Assembly: GCA_016719535.1 (NCBI GenBank)
Contig: JADJYX010000049.1
Location: 1-22,845 of the forward strand
Direction of reading: 5' to 3'
Length of the DNA: 22,845 nt
Source: Rubrivivax sp.
GTDB taxonomy: Bacteria > Pseudomonadota > Gammaproteobacteria > Burkholderiales > Burkholderiaceae_C
In this document: positions 15,235-22,845 of the stretch, in pieces
Numbering within the stretch: the first letter of the stretch is position 1
How the letters are laid out: every line of letters starts with the position of its first letter
Program-made: the position numbers and the translations under genes
The notes under the pieces: generated by a model
Seen by the model: the letters and a program-made list of their open reading frames with translations, nothing else
What the model was told of the DNA's origin: nothing
Database searches by the model: none

Positions 15235-17541
15235 ATGCTGTTGACACGCAAGTTGACGAGTGACGGGGCGACATCGTCGTCCCGCACGCTCGTCGACTCA
15301 CTGGCGCGAGGCGTCCCGCGCCGTTCCCACGATGGACCGGCGCCGCTTCCTGCGCCGCTCCGGGCTGGGGCTGGGGCCGGCATCGCGGCCTCGCAGCTGA
15401 CGCTGGTGCGCAGGTCCGAGGCGGCAGACGCGCCCGCGGCCCGCGCGACGGCCAAGATCGAGGTCAAGCGCACGGTGTGCACGCACTGCTCGGTGGGCTG
15501 TGCCGTCGACGCCGTCGTCGACAACGGCGTCTGGGTGCGGCAGGAGCCGGTCTTCGACTCGCCCATCAGCATGGGCGGGCACCGTGCCAAGGGCGGGCGC
15601 TGCGCGAGAACGCGCACGGCGAATACCGGCTCAAATACCCGATGAAGCTGGTCGACGGCAAATACCAGCGCATCTCCTGGGACCAGGCGCTGGAGGAGAT
15701 CAGCGCCCGGATGCTCAAGCTGCGCGAGGAGAGCGGCCCTGACAGCGTCTTCGTCGTCGGCTCCTGCAAGAGCAACAACGAACAGGGCTATCTGCTGCGC
15801 AAGTGGATGACGCTCTGGGGCAGCAACAACTGCGACCACCAGGCACGAATATGCCACCTCGACTGTCGCCGGTGTGGCGAATACGTGGGGCTACGGTGCG
15901 ATGACCAATTCGTACAACGACATGCGCAACGCCAAGTCGGCGATCTATCTCGGCAGCAATGCCGCGGAGGCGCATCCGGGTTTCGCTGCTGCACATGCTG
16001 CAATGCGAAGGAGAAGGGGCCGAGAACCGCCCCAGCACGCTGGTGTGGTGCATGGGCCAGGCGCAGCACAGCATCGGCAATGCCATCGTGCGCGCGTCCT
16101 GCCTGCTGCAGCTGGTGCTGGGCAATGTCGGCGTCAGCGGCGGCGGCACCAACATCTTCCGCGGCCATGACAACGTGCAGGGCATCACCGACATCGGCGC
16201 CAATCCCGATTCGCTGCCCGGCTACTACGGCATCGCCGAAGTGTGGACCCCTACCCGTCGGCCACCGCCGCGATGGCGGCCATGCCGGGCAAGCCTGAGG
16301 ACCAGAACCCCAACCGCGCCGTCTACCTGCTGCCGGCCACCACGCAGTTCGAGACCAGCGGCTCGGCGACGGCGTCCAACTTCAAGATGCAGAAGGTCAA
16401 GGGCCTGGACGAACCGTGCCCGAGGACATCCTGCGCGAGATCAACAAGTCGGTCTGGACCATCGGCTACACGGGCCAGAGCCCCGAGCGCTTGAAGGCGC
16501 ACATGCGCAACATGAACGTCTTCGACGTCAAGACGCTGCGCGCCCGGGGCGGCATCGACAAGGAGACCGGCTACAAACTCGACGGCGACTATTTTCGCCT
16601 GCCCTGGCCTTACTACGGCACGCCCGAGATCAAAGCACCCGGCACCCACGTGCTCTACAACAATGCCCACATGTGATGGACGGCGGGGGCAACTTCCGCC
16701 AATTTCGGCGTCGAGCGCGACGGGCAGTCGCTGCTGGCCGGTGACGGTTCGCATTCCAGGGGGCGCCGAGATCACCACCGGCTACCCGAGTTCGACCTCC
16801 TGCTGAAGAAGCTCGGCTGGTGGGACGACCTGACCGACGCCGAGAAGGCCAAGGCCGAGGGCAAGAACTGGAAGACCGACCTGTCGGGCGGCATCCAGCG
16901 CGTGGCCATGATGCACGGCTGCCATCCCTTCAGCAACGCCAAGGCGCGGGCCGTGGTCTGGAACTTCCCCGATCCGATCCCGAAGCACCGCGAGCCGATC
17001 TACCCTCGACGCGGCCGGAGCTGGTCGCCAAATGTCCGACGCACGACGACCGCAAGGCCTTCTGGCGCCTGCCCACGCTGTTCAAGACGGTGCAGGAGAA
17101 GAACAAGGATGTGGGCAAGCAGTTCCCCGCTCATCCTCACCACCGGGCGGCTGGTCGAATACGAGGGCGGCGGCGACGAGACGCGCTCCAACCGCTACCT
17201 GGCCGAACTGCAGCAGGACATGTTCATCGAGCTGAAACCTGCCGCTGACCAACGACCGCGGCATCCGCAACGGCGACAACGTCTGGGTCACCACCCCGAG
17301 CGGCGCCCGCCTGAAGGTGAAGGCGCTGGTGACCGAGCGCGTCGATCGCGAGACGGCCTTCATGCCCTACCACTTTGCCGGCCGCTGGCAGGGCGAGGAT
17401 CTGCTGCGTCACTACCCGCAGGGCGCGGCGCCGATCGTGCGCGGCGAGGCCGCCAATACGGCGACGACCTACGGCTACGACTCCGTGACGATGATGCAGG
17501 AGACCAAGACCTCGGTCTGCCAGATCGAGCGGGCCGCCTGA
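15235..17541 (+). CDS. fdhA: Formate dehydrogenase alpha subunit (FDH-N/O type), frameshifted and internally shortened; TGC at the Sec position
   Basis: This is the catalytic Mo/W-bis-MGD subunit that oxidises formate to CO2 in the periplasm. ATG 15235 follows AGGAGG. The Tat signal MDRRRFLRRSGLGLG is readable at 15332 in an adjacent frame. Then come the 4Fe-4S motif (VCTHCSVGCAVDAVV), YRLKYPMKLVDGKYQRISWD, and the active site DHQARI-C-H with TGC at 15852-15854, where FDH-N/O has Sec (ARVUHG). Next are VAGVANTWGYGAMTNSYND, STLVWCMGQAQHSIGNAIVR, NIFRGHDNVQGITDIGAN, and the C-terminal MGD-binding part ending in VCQIERAA. Several indels occur. Compared with relatives remembered at about 1000 residues, stretches appear missing near 16010, 16245 and 16380, so the gene is about 700 bp short. 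Relatives with UGA use the selA/selB/selC products encoded next door. Confidence 0.88.
15852..15880 (+). promoter_or_regulatory. SECIS-like hairpin after the active-site TGC codon of fdhA
   Basis: The codon TGC (15852-15854) is followed by a perfect hairpin TCGCC-GGTGT-GGCGA (15866-15880), whose loop begins with GGU. In E. coli fdhF the essential loop G and U are nucleotides 23 and 24 from the first base of UGA, with U17 on the 5' side. Here they are 21 and 22. The frame around this site needs two extra bases just after the next codon (CAC), and adding them places U17, G23 and U24 exactly. SelB would bind such a loop. The interpretation depends on that repair being correct. Confidence 0.5.
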
Positions 17542-17553
17542 GGAGGCATCACG

Positions 17554-18170
17554 ATGGCACGAATGAAGTTCATCTGTGATGCCGAGCGCTGCATCGAATG
17601 CAACGGCTGCGTCACGGCCTGCAAGGCCGAGCATGAGGTGCCGTGGGGGGTCAACCGTCGTCGTGTGGTGACGATGAACGACGGCCAACCCGGCGAGCGC
17701 AGCATTTCCGTGGCCTGCTGCACTGCAGCGATGCACCAGCATGGCCGTCTGCCCGGTCGACTGCTTCACGCCGCACCGACGACGGCGTCGTGCTGCACGA
17801 CAAGGATGTCTGCATCAGCTGCGGCTATTGGCCTGCCTGCCCCTTCGGTGCGCCGCAGTTTTCAAGTCCAACAGCGGGTCCGGCCTGCGCGGGAAGATGG
17901 ACAAGTGCGCCTTCTGCGCCCGGCGGCCCCGAGACCAACGGCAGTGCGGCGCGAGCACGAGAAATACGGCCGCAACCGCCTGGCCGAGGGCAAGCTGCCG
18001 ATCTGCGCCGAAGTATTGCTCGACCAAGGCCCTGCTCGGCGGCGACGGCGACATGGTGGCCGACATCTTCCGCACCAGGTGCTCCACGCGCGACAAGGGC
18101 AGCGAGGTCTGGGGCTGGGGCACGGCCTACGCGCAAGCCGGGCACCGCGCCGGCGAAGACAAAATCATGA
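17554..18170 (+). CDS. fdhB: Formate dehydrogenase beta subunit, 4Fe-4S electron carrier (frameshifted)
   Basis: This subunit passes electrons from FdhA to the cytochrome b subunit through four 4Fe-4S clusters. ATG 17554 follows AGGAGG. The N terminus MARMKFICDAERCIECNGC with VTACKAEHEVPWGVNRRRVV is clear. Later parts are spread over frames: HCSDAP/MAVCPVDC, DDGVVLHDKDVCISCGY, ACPFGAPQF, GKMDKC-FC and GDGDMVADIFRTR, ending PGTAPAKTKS at TGA 18168-18170. About six indels are needed, starting at about 17713 where one A is missing. At least one cluster cysteine reads as another residue in this sequence, which may be error. The stop overlaps the next start (ATGA). The length of about 205 residues is typical of the short betaproteobacterial form. 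Confidence 0.85.
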
Positions 18171-18421
18171 CAGCGCGCCACCTGATTCCTCTTGCGCTGC
18201 TGGCCACCGCCGCGGCGCTGTCCGCCTGCGGTGGCGGCAGACCCCGCCGCCGCCGGCGGCACAACGGCGGACAGGAACGACGTGCCGGCCTGGAAGGGCG
18301 GCGCCAATCCACATCCGGCTCCGGGCTGGAAAGCCGGCGACCAGGCCGGCTGGGGGCAGCATGCCGCCTTGCCAACGCATCCAGGGCCAGAACAGATATT
18401 ACCCACGGCTCGGGTGCCTGA
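18167..18421 (+). CDS. Small putative lipoprotein between fdhB and fdhC (frameshifted)
   Basis: The start ATG 18167 overlaps the fdhB stop. The N terminus MTARHLIPLALLATAAALSACGGG is a classic lipoprotein signal with lipobox LSAC (lipidated Cys21). After one shift at about 18240 the reading is AGGTTADRNDVPAWKGG, then PHPAPGWKAGDQAGWGQ; another shift is needed for the end. The mature part would be about 60 residues and hydrophilic. I do not recognise a family. Its place inside the FDH operon suggests an accessory of the periplasmic complex. The stop used here (18419-18421) is in the original frame and may not be the true one. Confidence 0.55.
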   Translation: MTARHLIPLALLATAAALSACGGGRPRRRRRHNGGQERRAGLEGRRQSTSGSGLESRRPGRLGAACRLANASRARTDITHGSGA

Positions 18422-18446
18422 GGCGCTGCGCGACCACAGAACAGCG

Positions 18447-19546
18447 ATGCAAGCCTTGACAAGAGCCCTCATCCTGGCCCGGCGCTCGGGGCTGTCGGCG
18501 GCCGCGGGTGCCAAAGCGCCATAGCCGCCGGTCGGCGCCTGCGGGCTTCGCTGACCCAGCGGGCCAGGGAAGCAATGCCGAACGCGCGCGCGTAGCGGCG
18601 CGACAATGCCCCGATGCGGCGCGCGGTGCGCGAATCAGACGCAACCGGGCTACACTCACTGCCAGGGGTCGAGCAGGGTGTGCTCATCCAGCCGCTGGTC
18701 CAATACCCGGGTTCGCGCCTGACCACCGCCGGCGAGGCCTGGCAGCAGGTGCGCAACAACCTCATCCTTCCCTACGGGGCGGCGCTGCTGGCGATCATCA
18801 GCGCTGGCACTGGCGCTGTTCCACTAGCGCAAGGGGCCGCTGGGCGGCCACCAGCCCGACACCGGGCACCGGTCGCGCTTCGCCCTTCGAGGCGCGCCGC
18901 CCACTGGGCCAATGCCATCGCCTTTGTCGCACTGGCGGTCTCCGGCATCGTGATGGCCTGGGGCCAAATGATTTCCTGCTGCCGGTGCTCGGCAGCGCTG
19001 TTCCGGCTGGTTGAGCTTCGCGCTAAGAACCTGCACAACTCCGCGGGTCCGATGTTCGCGGTGTCGCTGCTGATCGTCATCGGCACCTTCGTGCGCGACA
19101 ACCTGCCGCGCCGGGGCGATCTCGGCTGGCTGCTCAGGGCGGCGGGTTGCTGGGCGAGCACGAAATTGCCACACGCAGTTCAATGCGGCCGAGAAGCTGC
19201 TGTTCTGGGGTGGCAGTAGCTCACGCTCGGCCTGGCCGTGGTGGCGTCGGGCCTGGTCCTCGACAAGGTGCTGCCGTCGCTGCTGGCCTATACCGCGCGG
19301 GCAGATGCAGATCGCGCACATGATCCACCGTCGCCGCCGTGCTGATGATGACGGCCTTCAGGGGCACATCTATATCGGCACGATCGGCATGAAGGGCGCG
19401 CTCGGCGCCATGCGGGCGAGCTAAGCGAGGATGGGCCCGCGGCACCACGAACTCTGGCACGACGACATCAAGGCCGGCAAAATCCGCCCACCGCTCGACC
19501 GAGACACCACCGGCGCCGATGGAAGCCAAGCCGGTCTCAGGGCTGA
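18447..19546 (+). CDS. fdhC: Formate dehydrogenase gamma subunit, cytochrome b (frameshifted)
   Basis: This is the membrane diheme cytochrome b subunit that passes electrons from FdhB to quinone. The reading starts at ATG 18447 (MQALTRALILA, a signal-like segment). Recognisable blocks follow in several frames: LPGVEQGVLIQPLVQYPG and TTAGEAWQQVRNN; AAHWANAIAFVALAVSGIVM (membrane helix with a heme-ligand-type histidine); KNLHNSAGPMFAVSLLIVIG; the loop VRDNLPRRGDLGWL; then VVASGLVLDKVLPSL; MQIAHMIHT; GHIYIGTIGMKGALGAMRA; and HHELWHDDIKAGKI. These match the order of four-helix FDH gamma subunits with a periplasmic N-terminal extension. Many single-base shifts are needed and the stop (19544-19546) is tentative. 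Confidence 0.8.
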
Positions 19547-19560
19547 CCGCGCAAGAAGGC

Positions 19561-19876
19561 ATGACGATGAGACCAACCGCAGCTGCATCACGGCCCTGGG
19601 CGCCGTGCTGCTGCGCTATCGGCACTGACGGCGGCAGCAAGCCGGAAAACCGTCGGACCGAGGCCAAGGCCAAGGCCGCCGAAGGCCGCCGCGCTTCACA
19701 GCATGGGCCAACAAGGTTGCCGACTACAGGCTGTACCAGTCGATGGACAGCGTGGCGGCCAGATACCGTGCCGACCCGGAAGTCGGGCTGGCGCGGAGAA
19801 CCAAGCCGGCGACGCCCGCCCGCCTGCGCCGACCCGTGCCCGTTCGTGCCGCCGGCGCAGTGGAACCGACGCGTCG
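19561..19876 (+). CDS. Small secreted hypothetical protein between fdhC and fdhD (frameshifted)
   Basis: From ATG 19561 or the next ATG, an Ala/Leu-rich signal-like region (ITALGAVLL and SALTAAAS, in two frames) leads to KPENRRTEAKAKAAE, then AFTAWANKVADYRLYQ and SMDSVAARYRADPE, and a Pro-rich end. I recognise no function. The charged helical part resembles short hypothetical proteins seen in betaproteobacterial genomes. At least two or three shifts are needed and the end is not defined; it may overlap the fdhD start at 19877. Confidence 0.5.
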
Positions 19877-20753
19877 ATGTCACTTGTCGACCCGCGGCCG
19901 CTCGCCGCCCACGTCAAATGCGGTGGCCCGCGCCTGATGGCGCCAGCGCCACACAGCCCCCAACGCGCGAGATCAAGTTCTCGACGAATATGGTCAGGCC
20001 GGCGGCTGCCACGTTCCGTCGAGCAGCCGCTCACGGTCTTCGTCGACAAGCGCGAACTGGTCACGCTGATGACCTGGGCGCCGCGCGAGCTGCTGGTGCT
20101 CGGCTACCTGCGCAACCAGCGCCTCGTCGATGAGAAGCTCGTGCAGGTGGAGTCGATCACCCGTCGACTGAATGTCGAAACCGCCGCAGTACGCACGCGC
20201 GGCGTCGAGGCATCGAAGCGCGCACAGTGCGGCGCGTGGTAGCGACAGGTTGCGGGCAGAACCGTCTTCGGCGATCTGCAGGCGCAGGTCGATGCGATCG
20301 GCTGCCGCCGCCGGCACGGGCGCGCATCCGCCAGTCGGCGCTGCACGGCATGCTCGAGGTGATGCGCCAGCAGGAACGGCATCCACCGCGCAAGGCGGAT
20401 CGGTGCATGGCTGCGCCCTGTTCCGTGGCACCGGACTTTGCTCGCCTTCGTCCGGGACGTCGGCCGCCACAATGCGATCGACACGATCATGGCTGGATGT
20501 GGATGCATGGCATCGGCGGCGCCGACAAGACCTTCCACCACCGGCCGGCTGACCAGCGAGATAGTGACCGAGGCCGCACAGATGGGCATCCCGATCGTCG
20601 TCTCGCGCAACGGCGTCGCAGATGGGCCATGCCTTCGCGAGCTTCGCCTGGGCATGACCCTGTTCAGCCGCGCCAACCGCCACTTCATCTGCTACACCGG
20701 TTTCGACCGGCGATTCCGAACCCGGGCGCTGCGCTCGCCAGTGCTGCGCGTAA
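19877..20753 (+). CDS. fdhD: FDH accessory sulfurtransferase FdhD (frameshifted)
   Basis: FdhD transfers sulfur from a cysteine desulfurase to the Mo-bis-MGD cofactor, which FDH needs for activity. The reading starts at ATG 19877 (MSLVDPRPLAAHVKCGG). Family blocks follow: EQPLTVFVDKRELVTLMTWA, LLVLGYLRNQRLVDEKL, the sulfur-carrying loop region VATGCGQN (TTGCGQ-type in relatives), RIRQSALHGMLEVMRQQE, HGCALFRGT, RDVGRHNAIDTI, TGRLTSEIVTEAAQMGIPIVVSRNGV and RANRHFICYTGFDR. Several indels break the frame, all fixable by one or two bases. The TAA at 20751-20753 is a likely stop. It closes the FDH operon and is convergent with glpD. Confidence 0.83.
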
Positions 20754-20870
20754 TTGGCCGGCGCGGGCAACAGGGCCGGCACCCAGCCGCCCGCGGGCCC
20801 TGGGCGGCCACCACTTTGCCGCCATGCTGACCAACACCGCCAGTCGGCCGCGCGCTGGCGCTCGGCAACG

Positions 20871-22387
20871 TCATGTGCCAGCCCCAACCCGCCCCGTACG
20901 CCACAACACGTCGTCGGCGCTGCGCGCGCCCATTCGGCGTCGTGCAGGTGCTGCGAAAGCTCGCCCTCGTGCAGGCCAGGGTGACCTCGGCACCCAGCGT
21001 GACCCCGCCAGCAACAAGGCCACGCGTGCGCCAGCTGCGCACCCAGCGCCCGGCGTCGGCCTGCGGCAGTTCCGGGGTAACGGCGCGCCAGTTCGGCGTC
21101 GAAGCGGGCGGTGTCTCGTCAGGGCGCGTCCGTTGCGGCACCAGACTGCCCAGATCCGCGCCAGGCAGCACCCGCGCTTTCGGTCCGGTGCGTCCGGGCG
21201 CCAGCCCGGCTGAGCGCTCAGCAGGTCGACGGCTTCCTCCGGCGGTTGCGGAAGGTGGTGATCTTGCCGCCCCAGACGTTGAGCCGCCGCCCCGCCTTCG
21301 GTGTCGAGCTCCAGCCGGTAGTCGCGCGTCACCGCCGAGAGCGTCGCCCGCTTCGTCGTCCAGCAGCGGGCGCACGCCAGCGTAGCGCCAGACGGCTTAT
21401 CAACCGCGCCGACCGGGCAGCGAAATAACGGCGAAGCCTGCTCACTGGGTGGCGCACCTCTCGGCTCGTCGATCTGCACCGTGCCGATGTCGCCGGCATG
21501 TTATTCTGCGACATCGGTGGTGCCGATCAGCGTAATGATCGTCCTCGTAGGGAATGGCGAAGATGATGCGCTGGTCAGGGTTCTGCGAAAATGTGGGCGT
21601 GGTCGTGCTCGAACAGGCGCCGCACGACGATGTGGCTGCCCTTGACCAGCCGCAGCGCCCTGGCACGCGGCAGCGCGCCTGCTCGCCAGGAAACGCGCCG
21701 CCCAGGGGCCGGTGGCGTTGACCAGCGCGCGCTAGCATCGCGCGCTGCCCGGCCAGTGCAGCGTCGCCAGCCAGCCGCCGGCAGTCACGTTGCGCGCGGG
21801 TGCACGCGCAGCGCGATAAACCCCACGGTGGCGCCGCGTTGCCGCAACGTCGATCGCATTCAGCACCGCCAGCCGCGCATCTTCGACCCAGCCGTCGCCG
21901 GGCAAGGCGTGCGTGAACTGCGGCAGGCGCGGCGCCGGCCGGGTGCTCGCGCAGGCGCTGCGCCCCCTGCGAGGCCGGGCAACCATCGATCGCGGCGCGC
22001 CGGGTGGTCATGCAGGGAACAGGCCGGCGCGGACCATCCCGAACCGGCCGCATCGACGGATCGTGCGGCATCACCAGAAAGCGCAGCGGCTACATGATGT
22101 GCGGCGCGCTGCGCAGCAGGCATTCGCGCTCGACCAGCGCCTTGCGCACGAGGCCGAATTCGCGTGGTGCTCGAGCCAGCGCAGGCCCGCCGTGGATGAG
22201 CTTGGTGCTGGCCGACGGGTGTGCTGCGCCAGGTCGTGCTGCTCGCCCTGTGAACCTTCAGCCCGCGGCCGGCGGGTCGCGCGCGATGCCAGCCCCGTTG
22301 ATGCCGCCGCCGACGACGAGGACATCGCGGTGGTGATCTGGCGCCCCGCATAGCGGTCGAGCCGAGATGCGCCAGATTGCGCAGCAT
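20871..22387 (-). pseudogene. glpD: Glycerol-3-phosphate dehydrogenase GlpD, disrupted by indels and a nonsense codon
   Basis: This FAD enzyme oxidises glycerol-3-phosphate to DHAP at the membrane. ATG 22387 lies 2 bp after the DUF962 stop. The N-terminal FAD motif (VGGGINGAGIARD) and LIHGGLRWLEHH are readable across frames. Later parts include MPHDPSMRPVR, FTHALPGDGWVEDARLAVLNAIDV, NPDQRIIFAIPYEDDH, GTVQIDEP, VRPLLDDEAGDA, SAVTRDYRLELDTEGG and SADDVLWR near the C terminus. A TAG at 22092-22090 replaces the Trp expected in PHIMWPLRF. Ten or more frameshifts are needed, and the 3' end (near 20871 or slightly beyond) is uncertain. Decay or poor sequence cannot be told apart here. It is unrelated to the FDH locus. 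Confidence 0.8.
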
Positions 22388-22389
22388 CG

Positions 22390-22845
22390 TCAGCCCGCGT
22401 GGCGCTCGATCTCGCGACCAGCAGGCGGAACAGGCCCAGTGCCGCCAGCATTTCCATCACCACGAACATCAGGCCCCCCTGTGAGCCGACCAGGTCATCG
22501 GCAAAGGCAGGTTTGCGGCCCTCGTAATGGTGGCCGACGAACTGCACGATCCAGCCGACGACGAAGAAGCCCAGCCCCCAGCCCAGCCAGGGCCCGATGC
22601 CCGCCGTCCGGTCACGCGGTGCGCCAGCAGCAGCAGCAAGGCGGTGGCGGCGCTCGCGGCCACGCCCAACAGCAATTCACCGCGCGTCACGTTGCAGAGG
22701 GCGTAGCGCTGCGAAAGCAAGCCATGCCGGCGACAATCAGCGTGCCCTGCGCGGAAAGCCGGCCTGGACAACGCACGCCGATGCCGAAGACGATCATCGG
22801 CACGCGCCGACGAAGTGCGTCAGGATGTTGCGGCGATCGCGGTGG
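22390..22845 (-). CDS. DUF962/Mpo1-like membrane protein, partial at window edge and frameshifted
   Basis: The gene enters from the right edge, so its N terminus is missing. Readable pieces are DRRNILTHFVG (family start region) and MIVFGIGV. Further on come a Leu/Ala-rich membrane stretch (ATALLLLLAHRV), GWIVQFVGHHYEGRKPAFADD and LMFVVMEMLAALGLFR. The stop is TGA 22392-22390 in the frame REIERHAG. The histidine-bearing HHYEGRKPA block is characteristic of DUF962 (YGL010w/Mpo1-like), whose yeast member is an iron-dependent dioxygenase in fatty-acid alpha-oxidation; bacterial function is not established. It is probably co-transcribed with glpD, 2 bp downstream. Confidence 0.75.

Noticed and set aside
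1..22845. CRISPR array, rRNA genes, phage structural genes or toxin-antitoxin pairs
   Set aside because: No regularly spaced repeats, rRNA-like sequence or matching protein families were seen on either strand.

Overview
The window is very GC-rich (roughly 70% by eye) with strong G/C third positions. Its gene families point to a betaproteobacterium of the order Burkholderiales, near Rubrivivax, Leptothrix or Comamonadaceae; this is inferred from family resemblance, not from a search. The central theme is a molybdenum- and selenium-dependent respiratory formate dehydrogenase (FDH) locus.

Layout. (1) Positions 1-2640: an IS91-type mobile element with a tyrosine recombinase and an HUH (Y2) transposase, bordered by hairpins. 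(2) 2639-6166: an omega-amino-acid:pyruvate aminotransferase and alanine dehydrogenase (minus strand), with a divergent LysR regulator. The pair can transaminate beta-alanine onto pyruvate and regenerate pyruvate from alanine. (3) 6218-10242: a minus-strand FDH maturation operon of DUF3306, a 744-residue poly-4Fe-4S protein, a TorD-like chaperone and MobA. (4) 10493-11299: a divergent DUF3305 gene fused by a lesion to a second, partial DUF3306. (5) 14731-11290, minus strand: selB, a selC-like tRNA and selA, the bacterial selenocysteine machinery. (6) 14966-20753, plus strand: a small Tat-signal protein, fdhA, fdhB, a small lipoprotein, fdhC, a small secreted protein and fdhD. (7) 22845-20870, minus strand: a partial DUF962 (Mpo1-like) gene and glpD.

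How it fits together. FdhA (Mo-bis-MGD, Tat-exported), FdhB (4Fe-4S) and FdhC (cytochrome b) would form a periplasm-facing, membrane-bound FDH feeding electrons to quinone. MobA, TorD, FdhD and the DUF3305/3306/Fe-S proteins are cofactor and maturation factors. SelA, SelB and the tRNA would supply selenocysteine for the FdhA active site.

Most notable result. The selC-like tRNA (12694-12789) keeps every tRNA-Sec hallmark (8-bp acceptor stem, long D stem, 8-bp variable arm, 5-bp T stem, encoded CCA), but its anticodon reads GCA (cysteine) instead of UCA. The FdhA codon at the selenocysteine position is TGC, the matching cysteine codon, and is followed by a SECIS-like hairpin. Codon and anticodon have shifted together. 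This suggests selenocysteine recoded from UGA to the sense codon UGC.

Caveat. Genes before about 10.9 kb are intact, whereas every protein gene after it carries small indels, and some carry larger deletions or a nonsense codon. Draft sequence error or decay is therefore likely in that half. The tRNA itself is structurally perfect, which argues that its anticodon is real, but read-level confirmation is essential.
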